Both the position numbers and the translations under genes were made by a program. Shown in pieces: positions 53,055 to 63,373 of a stretch of 64,000 nt of DNA. Position 1 is the stretch's first letter. Each line of letters opens with the position of its first letter. The stretch is from Vreelandella populi (GTDB lineage: Bacteria; Pseudomonadota; Gammaproteobacteria; Pseudomonadales; Halomonadaceae): assembly GCF_003989825.1 (NCBI RefSeq), contig NZ_RZHE01000014.1, positions 1 through 64,000 on the forward strand, written 5' to 3'. The notes beneath the pieces are model-generated. The model searched no databases, was not told where the DNA came from, and worked only from the letters and a program-made list of their open reading frames with translations.

Positions 53055-53939
53055 TTATTCGCTAGCGTGTTCGTCGGTATCAGCGTCGCTGTCGCGCGAG
53101 GCTTCTAAAAGGCGGATACGCCGATTATCGGCATTGAGGACAACAAAGCGCCAGCCGCCAAAGCGGGTATGCTCGCCACGCCCGGGCAGATGGCCAAATT
53201 GCTGCATCACCAAGCCACCCACCGTGTCGAATTCATCATCGGAGAATTCGGTGCCAAAACGCTCGTTGAAGTCTTCAATAGGCGTGAGGGCGCGAATGGC
53301 AAAGTGGCCGTTTTCCAGCGTGCGGATATCGTCTTCTTCGTCGGTGTCGTGCTCATCTTCTATATCGCCGACAATCTGCTCAAGAATATCTTCAATGGTG
53401 ATAATACCCGCCGTGCCGCCGTACTCATCCACCACAATCGCCATGTGATTATGGGTGTCGCGAAATTCCTTGAGCAGGCTGTTCAAGCGTTTGGATTCAG
53501 GGATAAACATGGCCGGACGCAGTACGTCTTCAAGCTTGAAGGCATCCCGGCTCTCCTGAGTTTGAGAGAGCAGTGGAAGCAGGTCCTTGACCAGCAGAAT
53601 GCCTTTTATATCATCCAGGTTTTCCCCGATGACCGGGTAGCGGGAGTGGCCGGTTTCCTGAATAAGAGGCAAATAGCCGTCGCTTGCCTGATCAATGGCA
53701 ATCGCCGAGACCTGGGAGCGGGGGATGAGCACTTCCCGCACCTGTTGGTCGCTGATTTCAAGCGCGCCTTCAATGATCATGATGGCGTCCTGATCCAGCT
53801 TCAATTTCCCTGCCGTGTGGCGTAAAAACGTCATCAGCTCATCGCGTGAGCTGGGTTCGTCGGAGTCTCCGGTTAGGGCGCCAAAGAGTTTCTCGAGCCA
53901 GGATTTTTGATTGGGGTTGCTCGATCGGTCTTCGCTCAT
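53055..53939 (-). CDS. corC: HlyC/CorC-family protein (CorC/YbeX)
   Basis: 294 aa with no membrane segment: two CBS domains (about 65-190, including VLIPRSQVSAI and EDILEQIVGDIEDEHD) and a C-terminal CorC/HlyC transporter-associated domain. Linked to magnesium/cobalt tolerance and ribosome-related fitness in E. coli. Located between lnt and ybeY in the conserved ybeZYX-lnt order. Confidence 0.94.
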   Translation of the reverse strand: MSEDRSSNPNQKSWLEKLFGALTGDSDEPSSRDELMTFLRHTAGKLKLDQDAIMIIEGALEISDQQVREVLIPRSQVSAIAIDQASDGYLPLIQETGHSRYPVIGENLDDIKGILLVKDLLPLLSQTQESRDAFKLEDVLRPAMFIPESKRLNSLLKEFRDTHNHMAIVVDEYGGTAGIITIEDILEQIVGDIEDEHDTDEEDDIRTLENGHFAIRALTPIEDFNERFGTEFSDDEFDTVGGLVMQQFGHLPGRGEHTRFGGWRFVVLNADNRRIRLLEASRDSDADTDEHASE

Positions 53940-54017
53940 GCGTCAAATCTCTTGTTTACAGGGCAAGCAGGTGTCTTCACGTGCATAAAAACAGTTCGTC
54001 AGCAGACGTTTTATTGC

Positions 54018-54054
54018 TGACAGGTTTTATCACTGATAGGTTTTATCACTGACA
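54018..54054 (+). repeat. Short tandem repeat in the corC-ybeY gap
   Basis: TGACAGGTTTTATCAC and TGATAGGTTTTATCAC stand head to tail (16-base unit), followed by a partial TGACATGG. The function is unknown; it lies between two genes of the same strand. Confidence 0.65.
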
Positions 54055-54100
54055 TGGAGCGTTATACCAGCCGCGTGGTGTCAGTGTAACGGCTTTTAGC

Positions 54101-54562
54101 TCAAATATGATAAGGATCAGGAATATCAAGCTCAGCCAGCAGTTGTCGCTCAAGCTGCTCCATCTCTTCTGCTTCCTGGTCGTCAATATGGTCATAGCCC
54201 ATTAAATGCAGTGTGCCGTGAACGACCATGTGGGCATAGTGCTGGATCAGCGGCTTTTGCTGTTCGTCGGCCTCTCTTGCCACCACCGCGTGGCAGATAA
54301 TCAGGTCACCCAAAAGGGGGAGCGTGATACCAGGCGGGTTTTCAAACGGAAATGACAGCACGTTGGTCGGCTTGTCTTTACCGCGATAATCACGGTTGAG
54401 CGTCTGACTTTCCTCTTCGTCGACAAAACGAATGGTAAGCTCCTCGCGCTCATCGTCCGGATGATGAGAAAACACACAGCTCACCCATTGGGTGAGCTGA
54501 TCAAGTGTCGGCAGTTGAGGTTCATCAATCGCTGCCTGACGGTCAATCACGATATCGGTCAT
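54101..54562 (-). CDS. ybeY: rRNA maturation endoribonuclease YbeY
   Basis: A 153-aa zinc-dependent RNase for 16S rRNA 3'-end maturation and ribosome quality control. The [11 protein letters not shown] motif places metal-binding His115, His119 and His125. Its ATG overlaps the phoH-type stop by four bases (ATGA), giving translational coupling. Confidence 0.96.
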   Translation of the reverse strand: MTDIVIDRQAAIDEPQLPTLDQLTQWVSCVFSHHPDDEREELTIRFVDEEESQTLNRDYRGKDKPTNVLSFPFENPPGITLPLLGDLIICHAVVAREADEQQKPLIQHYAHMVVHGTLHLMGYDHIDDQEAEEMEQLERQLLAELDIPDPYHI

Positions 54563-55638
54563 CGCGATGCATCTCCAAAACGCTCCTGGGCCTGCAGGCG
54601 CGCTTCACGTTCCTGCTGGCGTGCCTCGCGGCGGGCGCGCTCTTCCACTTCCTGTTGCGACTCAAAGTCGTCATACGCTTCGATAATGCGCTGTACCAAG
54701 GGGTGGCGTACCACATCCTTGGCAGCAAAGTGAGTCACCCCGATTCCTGGTGTGTCCTTGAGAACATCCAGCACCTGAGATAAGCCCGAACGCTGCCCGC
54801 GGGGTAAATCCACCTGGGTGATGTCACCGGTAATCACGGCGGTTGAACCAAAGCCGATCCGGGTCAGGAACATCTTCATCTGCTCGGGCGTGGTGTTCTG
54901 GCTCTCATCGAGAATGATGTAGGAGTTATTGAGCGTGCGGCCACGCATATACGCAAGCGGCGCTATCTCAATTACCTGGCGCTCGATCAGCTTGGCGACC
55001 TGCTCAAAACCGATCATCTCGTACAGCGCGTCATACAACGGACGTAGGTACGGGTCGATCTTCTGGGCCAGATCCCCCGGCAAAAAGCCGAGCTTTTCAC
55101 CCGCTTCCACCGCCGGGCGTACCAGAAGAATGCGGCGTACTTCCTGCTGGTTGAGCGCCTCAACGGCAGCGGCTACGGCAAGGTAGGTCTTACCGGTACC
55201 CGCCGGCCCAATACCAAAGTTGATATCGTGCTCGCGAATGCTGGTAACGTAGCGCTGCTGATTCAGGCCGCGTGGCTTGATCATGGTACGCGGCGTGCGC
55301 ATAATCACTTCATCGCTGCCACCTTCGCCATCCTCTTCTTCTTCCAGCGCTTCCAGGCCAGATTCCTGAAGGAACAGATGCACAGTGTCAGCGGAAAGCT
55401 CGCTTGCTGCGGTTTCCCGGTAAAGATGTTCCAGTACATTGGCCGCCGCTTTGATACGGTTGGCGGCGCCGGCCAGCTGGAACATGTTGCCCCGGTTGCG
55501 CAACGTCACATCCAAACGGCTTTCAATCAACTTCAAGTGCTCGTCCTGCTGGCCGCAAAGACTCGCAAGACGCTGCGGATCATTGGGTTCAAGGCTTAGG
55601 GTAATGATGCGATTGGCCTGAGATGTTGGTTGGCTCAA
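54559..55638 (-). CDS. ybeZ: PhoH-family ATPase (YbeZ)
   Basis: A 359-aa P-loop protein with Walker A GPAGTGKT at 144-151 and a Walker B-like [10 protein letters not shown] near residue 245. The N-terminal ~110 residues form the KH-like leader found in YbeZ. It partners YbeY in RNA metabolism. An acidic stretch (EEEEDGEGG, around 99-107) links the domains. Confidence 0.95.
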   Translation of the reverse strand: MSQPTSQANRIITLSLEPNDPQRLASLCGQQDEHLKLIESRLDVTLRNRGNMFQLAGAANRIKAAANVLEHLYRETAASELSADTVHLFLQESGLEALEEEEDGEGGSDEVIMRTPRTMIKPRGLNQQRYVTSIREHDINFGIGPAGTGKTYLAVAAAVEALNQQEVRRILLVRPAVEAGEKLGFLPGDLAQKIDPYLRPLYDALYEMIGFEQVAKLIERQVIEIAPLAYMRGRTLNNSYIILDESQNTTPEQMKMFLTRIGFGSTAVITGDITQVDLPRGQRSGLSQVLDVLKDTPGIGVTHFAAKDVVRHPLVQRIIEAYDDFESQQEVEERARREARQQEREARLQAQERFGDASR

Positions 55639-55680
55639 GAGTAGGAAACCCGTCAGTTGATGTATGTAGGTCTCAGCTTA

Positions 55681-55703
55681 CTGCCCCGACCGGGGTCGGG
55701 GCA
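55681..55703. other. GC-rich inverted repeat between ybeZ and miaB
   Basis: TGCCCCGACC and GGTCGGGGCA pair almost without a loop. No T-run follows on the minus strand, so it is at most a weak attenuator separating miaB from the ybeZ operon. Confidence 0.4.
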
Positions 55704-55725
55704 ATTACCTAAGATAAGAGAGTGT

Positions 55726-57069
55726 TCAATAACGCTCTGATGACGCAAGCTCACCGCGCAATGAATTGGGGAACGCTTCGGTGATTTCGACATCCACGAA
55801 GTAGCCAATCAGCTCGGTGGGATTGGCTGCACGGAAGTTGACCACCCGGTTATTTTCGGTGCGTCCTGAAAGCTGGCCGGGGTCCTTGGGCGAGAAGCCG
55901 GTCACCAGAATGCGCTGGGTGCTGCCTACCATGCGTCGGCTGATCTGAGCCACGTTCTGCAGGATACGGTCCTGCAAAATCGCCAGGCGCTGTTTCTTGA
56001 CGCTTTCAGGTGTCTCATCCGGTAGCGAGGCCGCTGGCGTGCCAGGGCGGGCCGAGTACACAAAGCTGAACGAGTGATCGAAGCCGATCCGGTGGATAAG
56101 ATCCATCGTGGCTTCAAAATCTTCTTCGGTTTCACCCGGGAAGCCAATAATGAAATCAGAAGAGAAGCTGATATCCGGACGGTTGGCACGAATGCGCTCC
56201 ATCTTCTCGATATACTCTTCCGCTGTATGACCACGCTTCATGGCGCTCAGAATGCGGTCAGACCCCGATTGAACCGGCAGGTGCAAGTGGCTGACAAGCT
56301 CCGGGATATCCGCAAATGCATCAATCAGGCTGTCGGTAAACTCGACCGGGTGCGAGGTGGTAAAGCGTACGCGGTCGATACCATCCACGGCAGCTATGCA
56401 GGCGATCAGTTCGGCGAGATCAATTTCATCGCCATCCTCGTTATCACCCCGGTAGGCGTTAACGTTCTGGCCCAGCAGGTTGATTTCGCGCACGCCCTGA
56501 TCGGCCAGGTGAATAACCTCATCCATGACTTTTTCAAACGGCCGTGAGACTTCTTCACCGCGGGTGTAGGGCACCACGCAGAAAGTGCAGTACTTGGAAC
56601 AACCTTCCATAACCGACACAAACGCCGTTGCGCCGTCCGATTTTGGCTGGGGCAGATGGTCAAACTTCTCGATTTCCGGGAAAGTGACATCCACTGCCGC
56701 AATCTGGTTGTTGCGCCGTGCATCCAGCATGGAGGGCACGCGGTGCAGGGTTTGCGGGCCAAACACCATGTCCACAAACGGTGCGCGCTTGCGCAGCGCT
56801 TCGCCTTCCTGGCTCGCCACGCAGCCGCCTACGCCAATCACCAGGTCAGGATTGGCATCTTTGAGCTTTTTCCAGCGTCCCAGCTGATGGAATACCTTCT
56901 CCTGGGCCTTTTCACGAATCGAGCACGTATTGAGAAGGATAACGTCGGCTTCCTTCTCGTTATCGGTGAGTTCAAGCTGATGAGATTCACCGAGCAGATC
57001 CGCCATTCGGGAGGAGTCATACTCGTTCATTTGGCAGCCGTGCGTTTTGATGAAGAGCTTCTTCGCCAT
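55726..57069 (-). CDS. miaB: tRNA-2-methylthio-N6-dimethylallyladenosine synthase
   Basis: A 447-aa radical-SAM methylthiotransferase acting on A37 of tRNAs reading UNN codons. The auxiliary cluster uses Cys12, Cys49 and Cys83; the radical-SAM cluster uses Cys157, Cys161 and Cys164 (CSKYCTFC). The C-terminal TRAM domain is present. First gene of the conserved miaB-ybeZ-ybeY-corC-lnt order. Confidence 0.96.
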   Translation of the reverse strand: MAKKLFIKTHGCQMNEYDSSRMADLLGESHQLELTDNEKEADVILLNTCSIREKAQEKVFHQLGRWKKLKDANPDLVIGVGGCVASQEGEALRKRAPFVDMVFGPQTLHRVPSMLDARRNNQIAAVDVTFPEIEKFDHLPQPKSDGATAFVSVMEGCSKYCTFCVVPYTRGEEVSRPFEKVMDEVIHLADQGVREINLLGQNVNAYRGDNEDGDEIDLAELIACIAAVDGIDRVRFTTSHPVEFTDSLIDAFADIPELVSHLHLPVQSGSDRILSAMKRGHTAEEYIEKMERIRANRPDISFSSDFIIGFPGETEEDFEATMDLIHRIGFDHSFSFVYSARPGTPAASLPDETPESVKKQRLAILQDRILQNVAQISRRMVGSTQRILVTGFSPKDPGQLSGRTENNRVVNFRAANPTELIGYFVDVEITEAFPNSLRGELASSERY

Positions 57070-57204
57070 CGGTACCTGTCATCTATGGGTCGTCGGGGGA
57101 CGAGGGATGAATGAAGTGTCGGGTCGTGGGCATTGCCACTTTTGGATAACCCCTATTATACGGGCACAACAAACCCGGGGCTAGCATTCCCCCATAATCG
57201 ATAC

Positions 57205-57232
57205 TTGACCTGAACGTTTCAATCAGTATACT
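57205..57232 (+). promoter_or_regulatory. Sigma-70 promoter of the tRNA-Asn cluster
   Basis: TTGACC (57205-57210) and TATACT (57227-57232) with a 16-base spacer, about 20 bases upstream of the first tRNA-Asn. Confidence 0.8.
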
Positions 57233-57252
57233 ACGCACCGTGTTTGAGCAGT

Positions 57253-57328
57253 TCCTCGATAGCTCAGTTGGTAGAGCAAATGACTGTTAATCATTGGGTC
57301 ACAGGTTCGAGTCCTGTTCGAGGAGCCA
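57253..57328 (+). tRNA. tRNA-Asn (GTT), copy 1
   Basis: Acceptor TCCTCGA pairs with TCGAGGA. The anticodon loop CTGTTAA gives GTT, the T-arm is ACAGG/CCTGT, and CCA is encoded. Confidence 0.97.
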
Positions 57329-57375
57329 ACACGCCACGTGTTGGTTCTGGTTTAAACACAATAGCTTAAGGTTGT

Positions 57376-57451
57376 TCCTCGATAGCTCAGTTGGTAGAGC
57401 AAATGACTGTTAATCATTGGGTCACAGGTTCGAGTCCTGTTCGAGGAGCCA
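57376..57451 (+). tRNA. tRNA-Asn (GTT), copy 2
   Basis: Identical to copy 1, separated by a 47-base spacer; CCA encoded. Confidence 0.97.
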
Positions 57452-57506
57452 AGCTATTCTACTTTATACTGCCTTTTTCGGATATCCGTTCTAGGTAGCG
57501 CGTTAT

Positions 57507-57582
57507 TCCTCGATAGCTCAGTTGGTAGAGCAAATGACTGTTAATCATTGGGTCGCAGGTTCGAGTCCTGCTCGAGGAGCCA
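57507..57582 (+). tRNA. tRNA-Asn (GTT), copy 3 with covaried T-stem pair
   Basis: Same as the other copies except that the outermost T-stem pair A-T is G-C (GCAGG/CCTGC). The pairing is preserved by the double change, so the gene is functional. Confidence 0.97.
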
Positions 57583-57736
57583 TCTACTTGTTGTCTTTCC
57601 AGATGTGATTTCCTTTCTAATAGATCTGGTTCTATAGATTTTTTACCTGCCTGAATTTTTTTACCTTCACACCCACTGCCTGATGGCAATTTGGGTGGTT
57701 TTGCGTATCTTGCTGTTTATAAGGCGCTATGCGGTC

Positions 57737-57768
57737 AAAAAAACGCCGGCTTCGAAGCCGGCGTTCTG
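57737..57768 (-). terminator. Terminator of prc
   Basis: ACGCCGGCTTC and GAAGCCGGCGT form a stem; on the minus strand it is followed by seven T. It lies about 20 bases after the prc stop. Nothing else was recognised between 57583 and 57736. Confidence 0.9.
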
Positions 57769-57787
57769 TTTGCAGGTGGCACATTAA

Positions 57788-59878
57788 TTAACGCTTGGCC
57801 ATCCGCTGGGCTTTCTGAAGGTGAGCGTAGTCGAGCAGGATTTCTGCGGCTTCTAGAACCGGAGCGCGGTCAACCGGCATGTCCTCATCTTCGTTTTCGC
57901 CAGTTTCTGTGCCTTCCTCTGGCTCGCTGCTGTCCAGGCGTGCATCCATCCACTCGTCCAGCTCGGGCAGGTTCAATGACCGGCGGCGCTGGTTTTCCAG
58001 AGATAGCTGTTCGGCTTCCTGGGCTTCCAGCTCACGTTGGCGTTGTTCCCGGTTCAGGCTGACGCTGGTGTGCTGTTCGCGCAGCTGGCGCGCCAACGTT
58101 GATTGACGCTCAAGGTAACGGAAATTGGGGTTTTCCTTGGCACGCTTCTCATGCTGGGTATTGAGTGCACCCAGAAAGTCTTCGGGTGAGCCGTAGCGGC
58201 GGTACTGAACGTTTTGTACGGTGTCCCAGCCCAACGCATTATCTAGGCTGCTTTCACCAATGCGCTCGGGGTCGATCAGGCTCGGGAAGGCAATGTCGGG
58301 GTCCACGCCGCGGTTTTGAGTGCTCTCGCCGGATATGCGGTAGAACTTGGCACGGGTCAGTTTGATCTGGCCATGGCTCAGGTCATTGAGTGTTTGAACC
58401 GTGCCTTTACCGAAGGTCGAGGAGCCCACCACTAGGCCGCGGCCGTAGTCCTGGATCGCCCCGGCAAAGATCTCAGAGGCCGAGGCGGACAGGCGGTTCA
58501 CCAGGACGGTAAGCGGGCCATCGTAGGTCGTGCCTGCATCGGTGTCACCGTAAAGCTGAATGCGACCCTGTGCATCGCGGACCTGAACGGTGGGGCCGCG
58601 ATCAATAAACAGGCCGATAAGCGAGTTGGCTTCCTGAAGCGCGCCGCCGCCGTTGTTGCGAAGATCCAGCACGATACCTTCAACGCCTTCTTCCTTCAGG
58701 CGCTCGATCTCGCGGGCTACGTCGCGCGTGGTGCTGCGATACTCTTCTTCGCCCGCCTGCCAGGCATCAAAATCAACGTAGAAGGTGGGGACGTTGATAA
58801 TCCCGATGGGGTGGGGTTCGCCATCACGCTCGACATTAATTACTTCGCCGTGGGCGGCCTGATCTTCAAGGCTTACCGTATCGCGCGTGATTTCCACAAT
58901 ATGCGAGCGGGTCATGTCGACTGCCTGAGCGGGCACGATGTCCAGGCGCACGACCGAGCCCTTGGGGCCGCGAATCAGATCAACCACGTTGTCCAAGCGC
59001 ATACCCACCACGTTGACCATCTCGCCGTTCTCCTGGCCAACGGCAATAATCCGGTCCGCAGGTTCCAGTACGTCGGCGCGATCAGCAGGACCGCCAGGCA
59101 CTAGGCTTGCCACCTTGACGTACTCGCCATCTGCCTGAAGCAGCGCGCCGATCCCTTCAAGGGACAGGCTCATCTGAATATCAAAGGATTCGCTCTGACG
59201 GGGGGAGAGGTAGCCGGTGTGTGGGTCGATCGTACTGGTAACGGCCGCCATCAAGAGGCCAAAGACATCTTCTGATTCCGTTTGCTGAAGACGTGAAAGC
59301 TGACCTGCGTAGCGCTGGCGCAGGTTGTCTTCTATCTGCTCGTTATCCTGATCCGTGAGGGCAAGCGTTAGTGCATCGTTTTTCAGGCGCTTGCGCCACA
59401 GCTCGTCGAGTTCGCTCTCACGGGTGGCCCAGGGGGTATCTTCCCGGTCAAGCTCCAGACGCTCGTCACTGTCGAAATCAAACGCCAGCCCTTCATCCAG
59501 GCGCGCCAAAAGCCATTCTGTACGTGCAATATGGCGCTCGCTCAGCTGATCGTAAAGCTTGAACGCATCTTCCAGATCGCCTTCAAACAGCGCATCGGCC
59601 ATGTCATCTTCTAAATGGCGATAGGGCTCGATATCCCGGCTCAATAAATAAGCACGCTGACCATCGAGGATGTCCAGGTAGCGTTGAAAGGCTTCCTGAG
59701 ACCACTGTTCATCAAATGTGATGTTGGCATAGTGGCCGTAGCGGAGCGCGTCCGCAATTTCTACTGCCGCTTGGCGTTGTTCGTCGGTCGGCGCGATTTG
59801 CGCCATCACTGCCGGACTGGTAACGACCAGCATGACGGCAAGGGTGACCGAGCGCGAAAGCGTTGCAAACAAGCTCAT
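57788..59878 (-). CDS. prc: Carboxy-terminal (tail-specific) periplasmic protease
   Basis: A 696-aa S41 protease with an N-terminal signal peptide (cut after about residue 26). PDZ domain near residues 230-320 (SLEGIGALLQADGEYVKV, VPGGPADRADVL). The S41 core has LDLRNNGGGALQEA, the nucleophile Ser in RLSASASEIFAGA and the general-base Lys in STFGKGTVQ. The C-terminal helical domain is acidic near the end. It degrades misfolded or tagged periplasmic proteins and trims murein hydrolases. Confidence 0.95.
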   Translation of the reverse strand: MSLFATLSRSVTLAVMLVVTSPAVMAQIAPTDEQRQAAVEIADALRYGHYANITFDEQWSQEAFQRYLDILDGQRAYLLSRDIEPYRHLEDDMADALFEGDLEDAFKLYDQLSERHIARTEWLLARLDEGLAFDFDSDERLELDREDTPWATRESELDELWRKRLKNDALTLALTDQDNEQIEDNLRQRYAGQLSRLQQTESEDVFGLLMAAVTSTIDPHTGYLSPRQSESFDIQMSLSLEGIGALLQADGEYVKVASLVPGGPADRADVLEPADRIIAVGQENGEMVNVVGMRLDNVVDLIRGPKGSVVRLDIVPAQAVDMTRSHIVEITRDTVSLEDQAAHGEVINVERDGEPHPIGIINVPTFYVDFDAWQAGEEEYRSTTRDVAREIERLKEEGVEGIVLDLRNNGGGALQEANSLIGLFIDRGPTVQVRDAQGRIQLYGDTDAGTTYDGPLTVLVNRLSASASEIFAGAIQDYGRGLVVGSSTFGKGTVQTLNDLSHGQIKLTRAKFYRISGESTQNRGVDPDIAFPSLIDPERIGESSLDNALGWDTVQNVQYRRYGSPEDFLGALNTQHEKRAKENPNFRYLERQSTLARQLREQHTSVSLNREQRQRELEAQEAEQLSLENQRRRSLNLPELDEWMDARLDSSEPEEGTETGENEDEDMPVDRAPVLEAAEILLDYAHLQKAQRMAKR

Positions 59879-60016
59879 CAGTCAAGCTCTCCCGGATTTG
59901 TGTACACTCATTCTTCCCTAGACCCGCAGGTGGCCTATCAATAACCTAGGCCAGGGGAGCATTGTAGCAGGTCGACTGCTCTGTGAGACTCAATCATTAC
60001 TGTTATGAGGATTTCC

Positions 60017-61321
60017 ATGTCCGAAGCTTTCAACGCCGACCGTTTAACCCGGTTATGTGATTTTCTGCGCCAGTCGCCCACGCCGTGGCATGCTACCCAG
60101 GCAATGGCCGAGCGCTTGGAAAAAGCGGGTTTTCAGCGGCTGGAAGAAACCGCAAATTGGCAGCTGACATCGGGGCAGCGCTACTACGTCACGCGCAATG
60201 ACTCTTCGATTATAGCCTTTCAGTTACCTAACGGTGCACTTAAAAGCTTGCGCATGCTGGGCGCGCATACCGACAGCCCAGGGCTGCGCTTAAAGCCCAA
60301 TGCCACTCAGTATTCGGCGGGCTGGCTACAGCTTGGAGTACAGGTGTATGGCGGGGTCTTGCTGACACCCTGGTTTGACCGGGACCTGGGTTTGGCCGGA
60401 CGAGTACATGTACGCCACTCTGACGGGCGGATGGAAAGCGTCTTGCTTAACGTTGAGCGCCCGATTGCCATGGTACCGAGCCTGGCAATTCATATGGACC
60501 GTGACGTTAACGCCGGCCGCGCGATTAACCCGCAAACCCAGATGGCTCCGGTGCTGCTGCAAAGCGATAGTGCCGATCTTTCCGGCCTGCTGGCCACGTG
60601 GCTTGAAGAGCAGCACGGTATGCGCGGCGTTGACGTGGTGGATTTCGAGCTTGGGTTCTACGATGTGCAACCGCCATCATTGGTAGGAATCAAGCAGGAG
60701 CTTATCGCTAGTGCGCGCCTGGATAATCTGCTGTCATGCTTTATCGGTCTTGAGGCGTTGCTGGAAAGCGATGGTAGTCAAGGGGCGCTGCTGGTAGCCA
60801 ATGACCATGAAGAAGTGGGCAGCGCCAGTGCCTGTGGCGCGCAGGGGCCTTTTTTAAGCGATGTACTCAAGCGTATTAATGGGCAAGTAGGGGGTGCCAG
60901 TGAAGAGTCGCTGATCCAGCTGATTCAGTCATCACTGATGATTTCATGTGATAACGCTCACGCGCTGCACCCCAACTTTCGTGATAAGCACGACGAGCGC
61001 CATGGCCCGGCGATTAACGGCGGTCCGGTCATCAAGGTAAATGCCAGTCAGCGTTACGCCACCAACAGTGTGACCGGTGCGCTATTTCGCGACGTGTGTC
61101 GCGAGGCTGACGTGCCGGTTCAGTCGTTTGTGACCCGGGCAGATATGGGGTGTGGAAGTACTATAGGGCCGATTACGGCCACGGAAGTGGGCGTGCCTAC
61201 CTTGGATGTCGGTGTGCCGCAGTGGGCCATGCACTCGATCCGCGAAACCGCGGGTACCCGTGACGTAGAATACCTGACCCGAGCGCTGAAGGTATTCCTG
61301 AACCGCCCGGCGCTGCATTAA
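60017..61321 (+). CDS. apeB: M18-family aspartyl aminopeptidase
   Basis: A 434-aa dinuclear-zinc aminopeptidase. Motifs: MLGAHTDSPGLRLKP with the first metal His/Asp, DNLLSCFIGLEAL with the bridging Asp, NDHEEVGSASACGA with the catalytic Glu pair, and MGCGSTIGP near the end. ATG at 60017 with GAGGA upstream; a further in-frame ATG at 60005 overlaps that ribosome site. Divergent from prc. Removes N-terminal acidic residues by family analogy. Confidence 0.93.
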   Translation: MSEAFNADRLTRLCDFLRQSPTPWHATQAMAERLEKAGFQRLEETANWQLTSGQRYYVTRNDSSIIAFQLPNGALKSLRMLGAHTDSPGLRLKPNATQYSAGWLQLGVQVYGGVLLTPWFDRDLGLAGRVHVRHSDGRMESVLLNVERPIAMVPSLAIHMDRDVNAGRAINPQTQMAPVLLQSDSADLSGLLATWLEEQHGMRGVDVVDFELGFYDVQPPSLVGIKQELIASARLDNLLSCFIGLEALLESDGSQGALLVANDHEEVGSASACGAQGPFLSDVLKRINGQVGGASEESLIQLIQSSLMISCDNAHALHPNFRDKHDERHGPAINGGPVIKVNASQRYATNSVTGALFRDVCREADVPVQSFVTRADMGCGSTIGPITATEVGVPTLDVGVPQWAMHSIRETAGTRDVEYLTRALKVFLNRPALH

Positions 61322-61349
61322 AAAAACGGGTTATAAAACTGCGCCAATG

Positions 61350-61382
61350 AAAAAAGCCCGCTGACGAATCAGCGGGCTTTTC
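61350..61382 (+). terminator. Terminator of the M18 peptidase gene
   Basis: AGCCCGCTGA / TCAGCGGGCT around CGAA, with an A-run before and four T after. Third occurrence of this stem in the window. It also faces the 3' end of the minus-strand tRNA-Met. Confidence 0.9.
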
Positions 61383-61388
61383 GGTGTT

Positions 61389-61465
61389 TGGTGGCTACGC
61401 CCTGATTTGAACAGGGGACCCCATCATTATGAGTGATGTGCTCTAACCAGCTGAGCTACGTAGCC
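61389..61465 (-). tRNA. tRNA-Met (CAT), elongator
   Basis: On the minus strand, acceptor GGCTACG pairs with CGTAGCC. The anticodon loop CTCATAA gives CAT and CCA is encoded. The body closely resembles E. coli elongator tRNA-Met; the fully paired first acceptor position excludes the initiator. Confidence 0.96.
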
Positions 61466-61529
61466 TTTCAACGGGGGCGTATGTTACTCAGTGAACCGCC
61501 GCCCGTCAAGTTTTTATTGCTGTCAGTAC

Positions 61530-62621
61530 TTAGACGTTAAACCGGAAATGCACTACGTCGCCGTCTTTAACGATGTACTCTTTGCCTTCCAGGCGCCATT
61601 TGCCCGCATCCTTCGCACCCTGTTCGCCGTTAAGCGTCACGAAGTCGTCATAGGCAATCACTTCGGCGCGGATAAAGCCTTTCTGGAAATCGGTGTGGAT
61701 GGCTCCGGCGGCTTCGGGGGCGGTGGCACCTTGCTTTACGGTCCAGGCGCGAACTTCCTTGACGCCTGCGGTGAAGTAAGTCTGTAGGCCAAGCAATGAA
61801 TAACCTGCGCGAATTACCCGGTCAAGGCCCGGCTCTTCCATGCCCATCTCATCCAGGAACATGGCGCGCTCTTCGTCTTCAAGCTCAGCGATTTCAGCTT
61901 CCAGCTGGTTACACACCGGCACTACCACCGCGCCTTCTTCGGTAGCAATCTCTTTAACGATATCCAGGTAAGGATTGTTCTCGAAACCGTCTTCGTTAAC
62001 GTTGGCGATGTACATGGTGGGCTTCAAGGTCAGAAAGCCAAAGCTTTTTACCTGACGCTTTTCGTCGTCATCCAGACCAAAGCTTCTAAGCGGCAGGCCT
62101 TCGGCGAGGTGTGGCTGAACTTTATCCAGCACGGCCTTGGTGGCCGTGGCATCTTTATCGCCGCCTTTGACCGAGCGCACCAAGCGCTGGCTGGCTTTCT
62201 CAACAGTATCCAGGTCGGCAAGCGCCAGTTCCAGGTTGATGGTTTCGATATCGGCACGCGGGTCGACCTGATTGGCCACGTGAATCACGTTGTCGTTATC
62301 AAAGCAGCGCACCACGTGGGCAATTGCCTGGGTTTCACGAATGTTGGCCAGGAATTTGTTCCCCAGGCCTTCACCTTTGGAAGCACCGGCTACAAGGCCT
62401 GCGATGTCCACAAATTCCATGGTGGTGGGCAGGACTTTCTCGGGCTTGACGATCGCGGCCAGCTTGTCTAGGCGCGGGTCCGGCATCGGTACGATGCCCA
62501 CGTTGGGTTCAATGGTGCAGAAGGGGAAGTTTTCCGCGTCAATGCCGGATTTGGTCAGCGCATTGAAAAGCGTGGATTTGCCTACGTTGGGTAAGCCGAC
62601 GATACCGCAGTTAAAGCCCAT
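61530..62621 (-). CDS. ychF: Redox-regulated ATPase YchF (Obg-family)
   Basis: A 363-aa P-loop protein: G1 GLPNVGKST at 9-17, switch region [20 protein letters not shown] (about 70-89), and the TGS domain at the C-terminus (about 278-361, ending FRFNV). YchF prefers ATP and binds ribosomes. It is followed upstream by pth, a common bacterial gene order (pth-ychF). Confidence 0.96.
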   Translation of the reverse strand: MGFNCGIVGLPNVGKSTLFNALTKSGIDAENFPFCTIEPNVGIVPMPDPRLDKLAAIVKPEKVLPTTMEFVDIAGLVAGASKGEGLGNKFLANIRETQAIAHVVRCFDNDNVIHVANQVDPRADIETINLELALADLDTVEKASQRLVRSVKGGDKDATATKAVLDKVQPHLAEGLPLRSFGLDDDEKRQVKSFGFLTLKPTMYIANVNEDGFENNPYLDIVKEIATEEGAVVVPVCNQLEAEIAELEDEERAMFLDEMGMEEPGLDRVIRAGYSLLGLQTYFTAGVKEVRAWTVKQGATAPEAAGAIHTDFQKGFIRAEVIAYDDFVTLNGEQGAKDAGKWRLEGKEYIVKDGDVVHFRFNV

Positions 62622-62703
62622 AAATTCATTCCTAGCCGCTAAGCAAGCGCCGCCTAAATGCTTTATCCAGCGCCTGCCTAAAGTGAAAAAAGATCAGTGT
62701 TAA

Positions 62704-63285
62704 CTATTTTACGCTATGCAGGCGGTTCATGGCTTTCGCCCAGTCGCCTTCCAGAACAAGAGGGAGCGTGGCCTGGCACTCGTCTAGAGTGCGGTCAATC
62801 GCTTCCTGTTCGGCTTTACCGGGGCGACCAAGTACATAGTTGGTAACCTGGCGTGCCTCACCGGGGTGGCCGATACCAATACGGATGCGATGAAACTGCT
62901 TTTGATTGCCCAGTGCGCTGATGATATCGCGCAAGCCGTTGTGGCCGCCGTGGCCACCGCCTGTTTTATAGCGTCCCTGCCCCGGGGGGAGGTCGAGCTC
63001 ATCGTGAGCGACCAGCAGGTTTTCAGGGGCAAGTTTAAAAAATTGGGTAAGTGCTGCTACCGCGGCACCGCTGCGGTTCATAAACGTGGTCGGGTTGAGC
63101 AGATGAAGCTCATGGCCGCCGATGCGTGCTTTGGCATAAAGACCAAGGAATTTCTTTTCCGGGCGTAGTTCGGTATGGGCGCTACGCGCAATGGCGTCAA
63201 CGAGCCAAAAACCCGCATTATGGCGGGTGGCGTCGTACTCGGCGCCGGGATTGCCTAGGCCTATCAGGGCCGTTACCTGGCTCAT
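62704..63285 (-). CDS. pth: Peptidyl-tRNA hydrolase
   Basis: A 193-aa enzyme releasing tRNA from drop-off peptidyl-tRNA. GLGNPGAEYDATRHNAGFW holds Asn12 and catalytic His22; FMNRSG and VAHDELDLPPGQGRYKTGG carry the Asn and Asp of the active site. A GGAGGT Shine-Dalgarno precedes the ATG. It lies downstream of rplY, as in many proteobacteria. Confidence 0.97.
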   Translation of the reverse strand: MSQVTALIGLGNPGAEYDATRHNAGFWLVDAIARSAHTELRPEKKFLGLYAKARIGGHELHLLNPTTFMNRSGAAVAALTQFFKLAPENLLVAHDELDLPPGQGRYKTGGGHGGHNGLRDIISALGNQKQFHRIRIGIGHPGEARQVTNYVLGRPGKAEQEAIDRTLDECQATLPLVLEGDWAKAMNRLHSVK

Positions 63286-63373
63286 TTACCTACCTCCAAA
63301 AAAATTTCCGGTAGAAATTTTTGACGTCGCATCAAGAGCGGCTCGAAGGGCGGTTGCCAGGAAGGCAAGCCGC

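Noticed and set aside
57459..57689. 76-codon minus-strand frame over tRNA-Asn copy 3
   Set aside because: It covers a tRNA gene on the opposite strand and contains the familiar false-ORF sequence produced by reading a tRNA backwards.
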